This document shows positions 47,226 through 55,189 of a DNA stretch of 64,000 nt, in pieces; position 1 is the stretch's first letter, and every line of letters starts with the position of its first letter. The stretch is from Pseudarthrobacter sp. MM222 (GTDB lineage: Bacteria; Actinomycetota; Actinomycetes; Actinomycetales; Micrococcaceae), in assembly GCF_947090775.1 (NCBI RefSeq), contig NZ_OX352321.1, positions 1,798,001 to 1,862,000 on the forward strand, written 5' to 3'. The translations under genes were made by a program, and so were the position numbers. The notes under the pieces were generated by a model. The model ran no database searches. It was not told the DNA's origin and worked only from the letters and a program-made list of their open reading frames with translations.

Positions 47226-48969
47226 ATTAGGTGCAAGCGACCCTCGCTTTCGAACAGTCAATTTTCATCCAGGGAAAAAACTTAACCTGTTGATTGCCGA
47301 CAAGACGCGGGCGACCGGTGTGGGTGACTCACGTAACGGAACCGGCAAGACCGCAATGGCACTGATCGTGCGGTACCTTCTCGGCGGAAACAAGCCGTCC
47401 AAGCTGGCAAAAGCACCGGAACTTGCTGCACACGAGTTCTTCGGTGTTTTTGAGATGCTTGGCTCCAATGGACAGCCTGAACGAGTCACAGTCCGACGGT
47501 CGTTTAAGTCGACAAAGGTAACTGTCGAAGGCTGGTCTCGGGTGTCCGCAGAACCAATGAGTATGGGGGAATGGACCACGCTTCTAGCCCGGCATGTTTT
47601 TCGGCTCCCCGAGGGGCTGGAGCGACCAACGTTGGGGCAACTCGTAGGACAATTTGTGCGTACAGATTTCCTGCCGACCAAAGTCCATGTCACGGAGGCC
47701 GACTGGGAATCGGGCTGCCGCTACGCATTCCTCTTTGGCATAGACGCAGGTATTGCTGCCGAGGCCGGAGAAGTGGCGCGGCTAACGGGGCAACAGAAAG
47801 CCCTCAGTCAGGCCGCCAAGAACGGGGCCCTTGCAGACCTCAAGCTTGATGTCGCCGGACTTAGGGGACGGCTTGTTACTGCGCGGCGGGAACGCGAGGA
47901 TGCCGGTCTGGAACTGGCTAACTTCCGCGTTGAAGATCGCTATCAAGACCACCAGGTCAGGGCAAATGCTTTGAGCAAGGAGATCCGGGACCTCAACGAG
48001 CAGGAGCTGATCCTTCAACGAAGGCTCTCTGATCTTGACCGCGCTTTAGAAGAGGAGTCTGTTCACGGGACAGATCGGCTGGGCCGGGCGACACAGGCTG
48101 TCTACAGTGAGGCTGGTATTGCGTTTTCCGACGTCGCACTTAAGAGGTTTGAGGACGTTCAAGCATTTCATGCATCGGTAATACGGAACCGCCGGCTGTT
48201 TCTTCAAAACGAGCGTGGTGAAATTACCTCGGGCCTCCGCTCGGTTCAGACCACCCGGAATAACCTGGATGAGGAGCGGTCATCCTTGATGATCCTTCTC
48301 CAAGAGTCAGTTGCACTTGACACGTATCTAGCTGCCCAAGCCTCACTGACGACGTTGGACGCAGAGATAGCCGGGATCGAGGACCGTCTCAGAATGGCAG
48401 AGAGATTCGAGAACCTGGGCGAGGACCGTGAAGCGAAAGCAGTCGAGACCAGGCGGAGGATGCGGCTCGAGATTGCCGAGCAAGAACCTCGGCTTGACCA
48501 GGCAAGAGCTCTCTTTGGCGACCTCGCCGCGGAAATATACGGACATGGCAGCGGCAAGACGAAACGCGCCAGTCTCGATCTGGGCGTCTCACCGAGACAG
48601 GGAAACTTTCTGGTCAACCCAGAAATCGCAGCAGACGGCAGCGCTGGGATTTCTTCCGTTAAGACCTTCATTATGGACATGGTTACCATGTGCATGGCGC
48701 AAAAGACCGGGCACTCGCTCGGATTCCTCATTCACGACAGCGGCCTCTTCGACCCCGTAGATTCGGAGCAAATTGCTAGCTGCCTCAACATCGGTTCGCG
48801 GTTGGCCGAGGAGTGGGGATTTCAGTATGTCGTAACCATGAATTCTGATGATCTGAGATCAGCCATCCTTGACTCCGGCGGTGCTTTCGACGAAGAACCC
48901 CATTTGTTGGAGTTACGCCTGAGCGACCAGGAAGACGAACAGAAGCTCTTTGGCTTTGGATTCGATTGA
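47212..48969 (+). CDS. ABC-3C ATPase (DUF2326 family)
   Basis: A 585-residue SMC/RecN-like ABC ATPase. Walker A is SRNGTGKTAMALIVRYLLGG (about 43-62). Long coiled coils run from about 185 to 450. The C-terminal ATPase half has GFLIHDSGLFDPVDSEQIA (Walker B/D-loop region, about 502). DUF2326 ATPases are the motor of ABC-3C conflict systems, which are predicted to sense invading nucleoprotein and trigger the linked effector. No export function is implied. Lower GC than the core genes fits acquisition. Confidence 0.85.
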   Translation: MRIIRLGASDPRFRTVNFHPGKKLNLLIADKTRATGVGDSRNGTGKTAMALIVRYLLGGNKPSKLAKAPELAAHEFFGVFEMLGSNGQPERVTVRRSFKSTKVTVEGWSRVSAEPMSMGEWTTLLARHVFRLPEGLERPTLGQLVGQFVRTDFLPTKVHVTEADWESGCRYAFLFGIDAGIAAEAGEVARLTGQQKALSQAAKNGALADLKLDVAGLRGRLVTARREREDAGLELANFRVEDRYQDHQVRANALSKEIRDLNEQELILQRRLSDLDRALEEESVHGTDRLGRATQAVYSEAGIAFSDVALKRFEDVQAFHASVIRNRRLFLQNERGEITSGLRSVQTTRNNLDEERSSLMILLQESVALDTYLAAQASLTTLDAEIAGIEDRLRMAERFENLGEDREAKAVETRRRMRLEIAEQEPRLDQARALFGDLAAEIYGHGSGKTKRASLDLGVSPRQGNFLVNPEIAADGSAGISSVKTFIMDMVTMCMAQKTGHSLGFLIHDSGLFDPVDSEQIASCLNIGSRLAEEWGFQYVVTMNSDDLRSAILDSGGAFDEEPHLLELRLSDQEDEQKLFGFGFD

Positions 48970-49277
48970 GATCCTGTGCGTCGCCTTATCGGTCCGCGAC
49001 AGGCAAGCCTGCGGCCCCTCCCGCTTGAAGGACGCCGCCAAAGTTTGACCCTTGTCATAGTGAGCATCTGCAACACATAGTCGCGTCGACGAAGTCGATG
49101 CCGCCATCACTCAGATCATCCTCCTCGGCAACGAGGACGAGGCGAGAAAAGCCGACCTCCCCTAAAGAATGTTGGCAGGGATCGGCGGGGTATGCTTACG
49201 CAAGGCGTCTCGTCGTTGGACCGCAACCGCCAAGCTTGGTTGGGCAGTAGGCAGATAATAAGTTGGGCGAATTTAGC

Positions 49278-49766
49278 ATGTTGTATCGAATTTGGCGGTG
49301 GCTAATTTGGACTGTGTTGGGCTCCCTCATTCCATTTGTCGGCCTTGCAGTCATGAGGTTCCTCGATGTTCGAGCTTGGCCGGAAATAACCTCAATGTTC
49401 GGTTCTGGGCAGCTGCTGCTGACCTGTGTCGCTCTTACAGCCGGGGGACTTAAGGAGCTGAGCGGGATGGACCCGAGTCTCAGAAATCGAGCGAGAGACA
49501 CTGCGATAGCATTCCTCATTATTTTCGGGTTTGTAGCCGCCATGGTTTATGGCTACATGGCCAATCTGCTTATCCGCAACGCTGTACTCCCGATGGAGCA
49601 ACAGCAACTAGTCAGCGTCGTCTCACTGTTTGCTCTTGCTGTCGCTGGTGTTGGAGTCGCGTGTGCCATCGCAATCAGCTCTCCGGAGGAACGGCTCTTT
49701 CCTAATCGCCACCGGAAACGAGATACTAGAGACTCAAGCAACGAGAAGGACGTCGGGCATGGATGA
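49278..49766 (+). CDS. small four-helix membrane protein, unknown
   Basis: A 162-residue protein with four predicted membrane helices (about 9-30, 41-58, 72-96 and 107-130), a basic C-terminus and no recognised motif. ATG 49278 is preferred to TTG 49263. It overlaps the next gene by eight bases, so the two are coupled. It lies about 300 bases after the ABC-3C operon. Confidence 0.65.
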   Translation: MLYRIWRWLIWTVLGSLIPFVGLAVMRFLDVRAWPEITSMFGSGQLLLTCVALTAGGLKELSGMDPSLRNRARDTAIAFLIIFGFVAAMVYGYMANLLIRNAVLPMEQQQLVSVVSLFALAVAGVGVACAIAISSPEERLFPNRHRKRDTRDSSNEKDVGHG

Positions 49767-50016
49767 GTTCACACTTGCCGTAGGTGCGCTGGTAGGTGCT
49801 GGTGTGTCAACGTTGCTGGCGATGACCTGGACAGCGATCCAGACGGTCCGTACACGGAGAAACCGCGCCCACTTAGAAGTGGCGCATAAGAATATCCCAG
49901 GGCTTTCCAGCCAAGAAGCCGAAGGCCTCCTTCTCCAAGTTCAGCGATTGAGAGGAGAAGCCGACGGCATAGAAGAACGTCTGCTTGAAGACTTAGGACG
50001 AGGCAAGCGGGCCTGA
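49759..50016 (+). CDS. small single-pass membrane protein with cytoplasmic coiled coil
   Basis: An 85-residue protein: one N-terminal helix (about 5-27), an Arg-rich stop (VRTRRNR), then an amphipathic coiled coil rich in Leu, Glu and Arg. Starts inside the previous gene after a gagaaggac site. Presumably partners with the four-helix protein upstream; function unknown. Confidence 0.62.
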   Translation: MDEFTLAVGALVGAGVSTLLAMTWTAIQTVRTRRNRAHLEVAHKNIPGLSSQEAEGLLLQVQRLRGEADGIEERLLEDLGRGKRA

Positions 50017-50669
50017 ACCCAGGCAGCCGCTCTTCTGCGGTAAAACGGAACGACCTGTGCCGTGAGATGAGCGCTCTCAGCAACGTCCGGTTCCGTCGAC
50101 TCGGATGACTCGCCGGGCCGCCGGGGAAGCCAAGGACCCGATTAGGGACCTCGGGCCAGGGTAGGCACCCCGAACGGTAGGACAGCGATTTCCGATCCCT
50201 GTGACCGCGTCTCGTCTGACTGCGAATTCCATCTTGCATGGTGCCCAGACGACGACGTCCATGCCGCCGCAGCAGCAGATTGGCCGTCCGTGTCCTCACC
50301 GGTAAAGCAGGCGGACGCCCTATGGGGCTGGAACGCCTAGTCGAATGGGGGCTCGCCAGGACATATGCCCGGGGACGCGGACCCGACGAAGCCAAGACAT
50401 ATTCCTGGAGGAGTTCGCTGCTTGGTGCTGTGATTGTCGAGCGCGCAAACATAGGGCAGCCGGCGCGAGGCTTTCGGGGTAGATCCGTCTTCATCCAGGA
50501 GAAGCCCGAATATCGACGTCCTGAAACAGCGAATCCTTCTTGAACCTGCCCTGTGGTTGCGCCGGCTTCTGTTTGTGGTTGCGTCAGCGGCTCACTCAGC
50601 TGCCTCGCGCGTCGGGTCGTGTGGGGCGGTAAGAGAGACAGTCGGCACGCCTGGACTCCCACCACAGTC
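50017..50669. other. gap with no supported gene
   Basis: About 650 bases between the small membrane pair and the convergent HEPN-like gene. Several open frames exist on both strands but none has a start signal, motif or consistent codon use. It may contain decayed sequence. Confidence 0.5.
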
Positions 50670-51308
50670 TCAGCCAGTGCTGCGGATCTTGCCGTCCTCA
50701 CCGCTTGTGAGTTCTCTTGAGATTGAATGCAGCATGCTGGTCAGGTCTCGAGCAGCGAATATATAGTCGAGGACCACGTCCGGCTCGACTTCAAAGGTTT
50801 CCTGGTGAGCTGCCTGATTACGGAGTTGTCTCAATTCAGCGGCCGATGAAGCGATGTCCCTTGTGACGAAAGGAAGCTTACGGAGGGCGGCGACAGGATT
50901 TCGAAGCATCATTTGTAGGTCTTTACGCTGTCCTCCGGATCTCTCAACGAGATCGTAGGCGGCCTTTTCTAGCGGAATGTATGCCTCCAGCACCGCGTGC
51001 CTAGGCGATGTGTACACCATAGACTCAGCAGGGTCTTTGCGCTGCGGCTCTGCATCATCTGGCAGGGAAGTGCCCGAATCACTTGGTGGCGCCATTTTGG
51101 AGGTAACGTCGGTTACTTCCCTGAGTCGTTCTCCAAACTTGGCGTTGACACTTCCCGGCCCCGAAAACTCGGTCATGTCGGCAATGCGTTGAGCCACCGC
51201 TCCGATAATCTTCCTGAGCTTTTTTCGAAAAGTCAGAGCCAGCACGACCACTGCCACCGGCCAAGCAACGGACGAAACCAGGCTCGCAATAAACTCAAGC
51301 GGGTCCAA
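50670..51308 (-). CDS. membrane-anchored HEPN-like protein
   Basis: A 212-residue protein. One N-terminal membrane helix (about 6-28) is followed by a basic segment, a Ser/Pro/Asp-rich linker (about 75-105) and an all-helical domain ending with LRQLRNQAAHQETFEV. RNQAAH fits the Rx4H motif with Asn after Arg that marks HEPN ribonucleases. Many HEPN proteins act as RNases in abortive infection; this is inferred for this one. TTG 51308 has aaaggaa upstream; the longer frame to 51380 gives an unlikely leader. Confidence 0.6.
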   Translation of the reverse strand: MDPLEFIASLVSSVAWPVAVVVLALTFRKKLRKIIGAVAQRIADMTEFSGPGSVNAKFGERLREVTDVTSKMAPPSDSGTSLPDDAEPQRKDPAESMVYTSPRHAVLEAYIPLEKAAYDLVERSGGQRKDLQMMLRNPVAALRKLPFVTRDIASSAAELRQLRNQAAHQETFEVEPDVVLDYIFAARDLTSMLHSISRELTSGEDGKIRSTG

Positions 51309-51469
51309 GCCGTTCCTTTCTGAGGTTCGAAAGCGTTCCGATTGCCGTGTACATCCGATTAGTCTAGGAGACGGCTGCACCTTCCCGTGTCATGAAGCGA
51401 ACGACATGCGCCCGGAGCGGCGCGGCTGCAAGTAACCTTCCAGCGGGGTAGTCCCGAAATTAGCACATT

Positions 51470-51787
51470 GAGGATGTTGACACTGTCAACAGGTTCGGTG
51501 TCGTATGGGGTCGTATGTTGGCCGGACCGGCCCGGATTGCTTATGATTCCTGGAGTTCCGAGTGTTTGCAGGCGAGGGAATGCAGTTCGAGTCCCACCTC
51601 GGGCACGTTTTTTCCCTGTTCAGGGGCTTGTGAGCCTCTGAGTGTGTACAAATCTCCTTTTATGGGCCCCTGCGGGGGCCCATTTTTGTTGGTGGCGGCT
51701 GGTCTGGTGGCTCCTTCTCTTGACTTGGACAGCGGTGTTGCTGTGTCCTCCTTCATGGCCGGGAGCGCTTGGAACTGCATGACTTGC
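51470..51787 (+). repeat. island junction repeat B with attachment-site copy 3
   Basis: Diverged copy of 45100-45422. It has the perfect inverted repeat gttgacactgtcaac (51476-51490), the ggagttccgagtgtttgcagg stretch in related form, the tRNA-Leu 3' core (51585-51606), ttttttccctgttcagg, a terminator hairpin and ttcatgg...tgcatgacttg (51753-51787). It marks the right end of island 2 and the probable return to the ancestral chromosome. Confidence 0.8.
51662..51688 (+). terminator. terminator after attachment-site copy 3 (probable original tRNA-Leu terminator)
   Basis: ATGGGCCCC (51662-51670) pairs with GGGGCCCAT (51675-51683), followed by T residues. Its distance from the tRNA 3' core (56 bases) suits a tRNA terminator. 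Island insertion has moved it 24 kb from the intact tRNA. No gene is supported in 51788-52013. Confidence 0.85.
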
Positions 51788-52013
51788 TGTGAGTCGAGTT
51801 CAAGTCCTCATGGTCATACATGTCGGCAGCCGGAACTCCTGGGAAAGTTTCGTCATGTCGTCGATGCTGTTCTCTAGCATCAGGTCGCACTGAACCAGCG
51901 GGATACCCGCAATATGGCAGGCCGACATAGATTGGGGTACACCAGCGATGCCTAGCCCCGAAAAGAGCTTGCGCTAAACACGGCAACTCTCGAGACTCCA
52001 TACCAGGCAGCTT

Positions 52014-52712
52014 ATGACGGGACCGATAGTCGAAGTCGAGGTAACCATGGATATGAAACCGGAAGTCGGCGAACCCGATGCGGGACCCTGGCAAGCCGAG
52101 TCACTGGAGAGCTTGGTGCGGCGGCTGCTGCCGGCAGCAGGAAAATGTCCGAACCGCCCCTGGATTGTAGCGGTAGATGGAAGGAGCGGGGCAGGCAAGA
52201 CCACCCTGGTCGATCGTCTACTGGCTCGAGTGCCGGACTCAGATGTTATTCACACGGACGATGTAGCGTGGCATCTGTCGTTTTTTGACTGGGCCGATGA
52301 ACTCCGTGACGGTGTCCTTGAACCCCTGCTCCGAGGCGAGGCAGTCCATTACCGTCCGCCGGGTTGGGTGGCCCGAGAACGTCCAGGTGCCATGGCTCTA
52401 CCCGCCGGGCGTTCCGTGGTGTGGGTGGAAGGGAGCGGATCATCACGCCAAGCGCTCTCCGACCTAATCGACGCTTCGATCTGGGTGCAGTGCGACAACC
52501 TTGAAGCCCGACGTCGCCTCCTGGCACGAGATGGCCAGGAAGAAGAAGACCTGCACAGGGAGTGGGAAGAACAAGAGATTCCCTTCCTACTTAAAGACCA
52601 GCCATGGGAGCGGGCTACAGTGATCGTGGCCGGAAGGCCGTCCCTAGAGCACGATCCGAATACCCAAGTAGTAACCGCTCAGCCGGCACCAGCATGCGCT
52701 GAAATCACCTAA
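52014..52712 (+). CDS. P-loop kinase, uridine kinase-like
   Basis: A 232-residue cytoplasmic protein with Walker A VDGRSGAGKTTLVDRL (about 54-69), VIHTDDVAWHLSFFDW with the substrate-binding acidic residues of uridine kinase-like enzymes, and VVWVEGSGSS. A lid-like Glu/Arg-rich segment (LEARRRLLARDGQEEEDLHR) follows. The phosphate acceptor is not evident. ATG 52014 or ATG 52047 (MDMKPEV) may be the start. It is the first gene after the islands. Confidence 0.75.
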   Translation: MTGPIVEVEVTMDMKPEVGEPDAGPWQAESLESLVRRLLPAAGKCPNRPWIVAVDGRSGAGKTTLVDRLLARVPDSDVIHTDDVAWHLSFFDWADELRDGVLEPLLRGEAVHYRPPGWVARERPGAMALPAGRSVVWVEGSGSSRQALSDLIDASIWVQCDNLEARRRLLARDGQEEEDLHREWEEQEIPFLLKDQPWERATVIVAGRPSLEHDPNTQVVTAQPAPACAEIT

Positions 52713-52881
52713 CGCACGGATTTGCCATCTCCGCCCTCCACTGCCTATGCAACAAGATTGAGCGACTGACGCTGCTGGCGGGCCAGGTCACAGTGGCCCT
52801 CTCTTGCTCCGCATCTCGGGGATAGGAATGGAAGGAGCAGTCGATGTACTCGAGCCAAAACGTGTCAAACCTGGTTGAGCG

Positions 52882-53034
52882 TTGTCGCCCCGAACGTCTG
52901 CAGCGAACATCATCTGGGACTTTGACGGCGTCGTCGCCCATTCCGAGCCGATCCACGAGAAAACCGCCCGTGACGTAGTGGTTTCGGAATATGAGGTGTC
53001 GTATGGCGATACCTACAGGCGGATTGACCGCTGA
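52882..53034 (+). pseudogene. N-terminal fragment of a HAD-family hydrolase
   Basis: A frame from TTG 52882 reads NIIWDFDGVVAHSEPIHEKT and stops at 53034 after about 50 residues. DFDGVVAHSEP is HAD motif I of beta-phosphoglucomutase-like phosphatases, with the nucleophile and acid Asp. The remaining three motifs are missing, so the gene is truncated. The rest of 52713-53109 holds nothing else I can support. Confidence 0.65.
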
Positions 53035-53157
53035 GGATGAGGTACTGAGTTCTCGGCTGGCAGCCGCCGAAAGCTCGCACGAAAGAACATCTGGTATCCG
53101 CAACTTGCCTTGCTGTTGTCTTCGCTTCCGGCTGCCGTCCATAATGTCGATGTGGGG

Positions 53158-53943
53158 ATGGCGGTGCTCTTCGGTGTCGTGACTTCCAGTGCCTTGCTGC
53201 TGGGGGCCTTCGTGGGTGTGCGTTTCGAGTTGCCTAAGCGCGTTCTTGCTATGATTCTGTCCTTCGCGGCGGGTGCCCTAATCACCGCCCTGACCTTCGA
53301 GCTATTCCAGGATGCCTACGAGCGCGGCGGGATTTGGCTCGCAGCGACCGGCTTGTTCACCGGTGCCGTGGTGTTCACGGTCTTGAGCGCGCTGCTCGAC
53401 CGCTGGGCCCAAGCGGGTTCGCGCCCGATTCCCGCGGATGAGTACCGGGGCAGTCCCAAGCTCGACACCGATGCCGCCGCCACCGGGCGGGCGCCGTCGG
53501 CGGCCTCCACGCGGGGCGCGGCGGGTCTGGCGCTGCTGGCCGCCGCCACACTTGATGGAGTGCCGGAGAACCTCGCGCTCGGTGTCTCGCTGGGCGAGGG
53601 TACCGGCGGATTGGCGCTGCTGGCCGCGATCTTTGTCTCCAACCTGCCCGAGGCCCTTGTCGGGTCAGCCTCGATGCGCAGCCAAGGCATGTCCACGTCC
53701 GCCATCCTCAGGCTCTGGGGTCTGTGCTCGCTAGTGCTGGTCATCGCCGTGGTGATCGGTGCCGGCCCGCTCTCCGGCAGCAGCCCAGAAACGATCTCGT
53801 TGCCGCTGGCCTTCGCGGCCGGAGCGGTGATCGCCGCGCTGGCTGACACTCTCATGCCGGAGGCGTTCGAACATGGGGGGCCGGCAGTGGCCTTGAGCAC
53901 CGCGGCCGGTTTCGTGCTCTCATTTGTGTTGTCCCTGGCATGA
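53158..53943 (+). CDS. ZIP-family metal transporter
   Basis: A 261-residue membrane protein with about eight helices. ZIP signatures are present: LDGVPENLALGVSLGEG in helix 4 and SNLPEALVGSASM in helix 5, which carry the metal-binding Asn, Pro and Glu residues. A His-poor loop (about 80-125) separates the two halves. ZIP proteins move zinc or other divalent metals into the cytoplasm. The start is uncertain: ATG 53158 suits the first helix best; GTG 53152 and TTG 53110 are upstream. Confidence 0.82.
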   Translation: MAVLFGVVTSSALLLGAFVGVRFELPKRVLAMILSFAAGALITALTFELFQDAYERGGIWLAATGLFTGAVVFTVLSALLDRWAQAGSRPIPADEYRGSPKLDTDAAATGRAPSAASTRGAAGLALLAAATLDGVPENLALGVSLGEGTGGLALLAAIFVSNLPEALVGSASMRSQGMSTSAILRLWGLCSLVLVIAVVIGAGPLSGSSPETISLPLAFAAGAVIAALADTLMPEAFEHGGPAVALSTAAGFVLSFVLSLA

Positions 53944-54419
53944 GGACCCTGGGACGTTTCGTGGGGCGGGCTGGGGAACGTCTACAGACGCGACGTGACC
54001 ACTGCCATCTTCCTGCGCCGAGACGGACGCGGATGGGCGCTTCAACCCGCATTTCCGGGCTTTCACAAACGCCGATAATGGACCTTCTGTCCGCCCCGGA
54101 GGCGCCTGATGCTGCGGCCGACGCACGCGGCCCGGTTGGGGGAGGGGGACGGTGAGGCTGTCCTGTGCTTGGCTGCCACGGAAGGGTAAGTACGGCGTTG
54201 ATGCAGCTCGACTGAACAGTCTTGAGTGGGACTTCCGGGCCGCCGCACGACATTGTTTGTGGCTGGAACTCGGCCAAAGATGAGGTCCCCACGATCCAGC
54301 CGGCACTGGCATGCCGAACTCTGCCAGCCCTGTTGCGAGTTCGTGGATGACGAAACGGAAGAATTCAGAAGAGGCCTGCATCAGGCGGCCGAATTCCGTC
54401 GAAGGTCTTGCCGGAGGCG
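53944..54419. other. gap with no supported gene
   Basis: About 475 bases between the ZIP gene and the convergent TetR gene. Open frames on the minus strand have biased composition but no recognisable protein. No strong hairpin terminator was identified. Confidence 0.5.
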
Positions 54420-55022
54420 TCAGCGAGACAGCAGCACGCCGACCTGGGTCCGGATGTCCCGAACAATCTCGTCGATGCTTAATCCGGCGTTCACGCTCGC
54501 CGCCATGCTGAGGAACATGATGGCGCTGACGATGCGGGCCGTCGTTGCGGCATTATCCGCACCGACCAGCGGCTGCCGGCCAAGGACGGCAGCGATGGCC
54601 TCCTCGGTCTGCGCGACGATGGACAGAGCTTCAGCGTGACGGGGCTCCGCGGGATCACCGAAGACCATTTCCCGCAGGTACGTGCGTCCGTTGTCGACCT
54701 GGACGCGGTTGCATTCCACGATGCGCCGGACGATGGCCAGCACCGCGTCGAGGACATCCGGGGTGGTTTCAGCATCAGCCCGACCTTGCTGAAGCGCTTC
54801 GGCGTAGTGGGCGTTCTGCACGAGGAGAAGGAGTTCGCCTTTGGTCTTCGCGTAAAGGAACAGGGTCCCGGTGCCGATGTCCGCCTTGTCGGCGATCTGC
54901 TGGGTCGTGACGTCCTCGATGCCGTGTTCGGCCAACAGTTCGCTGGCCGCGGCCGTGATGCGGTCCAGCTTCTGCTGCTTATTCCGCTCGCGCCGTCCGA
55001 CCGGCTGGGAGGCGAGAGACAT
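54420..55022 (-). CDS. TetR-family transcriptional regulator
   Basis: A 200-residue repressor. The N-terminal helix-turn-helix reads RITAAASELLAEHGIEDVTT, then QQIADKADIGTGTLFLYAKT (residues about 18-60). The C-terminal ligand domain is all-helical and unassigned. It is divergent from the Old Yellow Enzyme gene, so it probably controls that gene and itself through the shared 167-base gap. ggaggatcaaccacc precedes the ATG. Confidence 0.92.
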   Translation of the reverse strand: MSLASQPVGRRERNKQQKLDRITAAASELLAEHGIEDVTTQQIADKADIGTGTLFLYAKTKGELLLLVQNAHYAEALQQGRADAETTPDVLDAVLAIVRRIVECNRVQVDNGRTYLREMVFGDPAEPRHAEALSIVAQTEEAIAAVLGRQPLVGADNAATTARIVSAIMFLSMAASVNAGLSIDEIVRDIRTQVGVLLSR

Positions 55023-55047
55023 GGTGGTTGATCCTCCGGAATAGATT

Positions 55048-55082
55048 CTGACTGCAGTCAGTTATGAGTGTAGTCACTACTG
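55048..55082. promoter_or_regulatory. probable TetR operator in the tetR-OYE gap
   Basis: ctgactgcagtcag (55048-55061) is a perfect 14-base palindrome, and agtgtagtcact (55066-55077) is a second, imperfect one 4 bases on. They lie 26-60 bases from the regulator start, the usual place for a TetR operator. Binding is inferred. Confidence 0.6.
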
Positions 55083-55189
55083 TGTGAGTTCGAATGTTTC
55101 TTCGTTCATTCTCCCACGCAAGGGCCGAACCCCAGTGTTTCGCCCGGCACTGTGGTGGCCCTATACCAACGACGCAAAGGATCGCACGC

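Noticed and set aside
50238..50543. Plus-strand frame in the gap before the HEPN-like gene
   Set aside because: Composition is Arg/Gly-rich, without helices, motifs or a ribosome-binding site.
51788..51980. Minus-strand peptide with GIAGVPQSMSACHIAG
   Set aside because: It reads well for about 50 codons but has no start, no family and lies in repeat-adjacent DNA.
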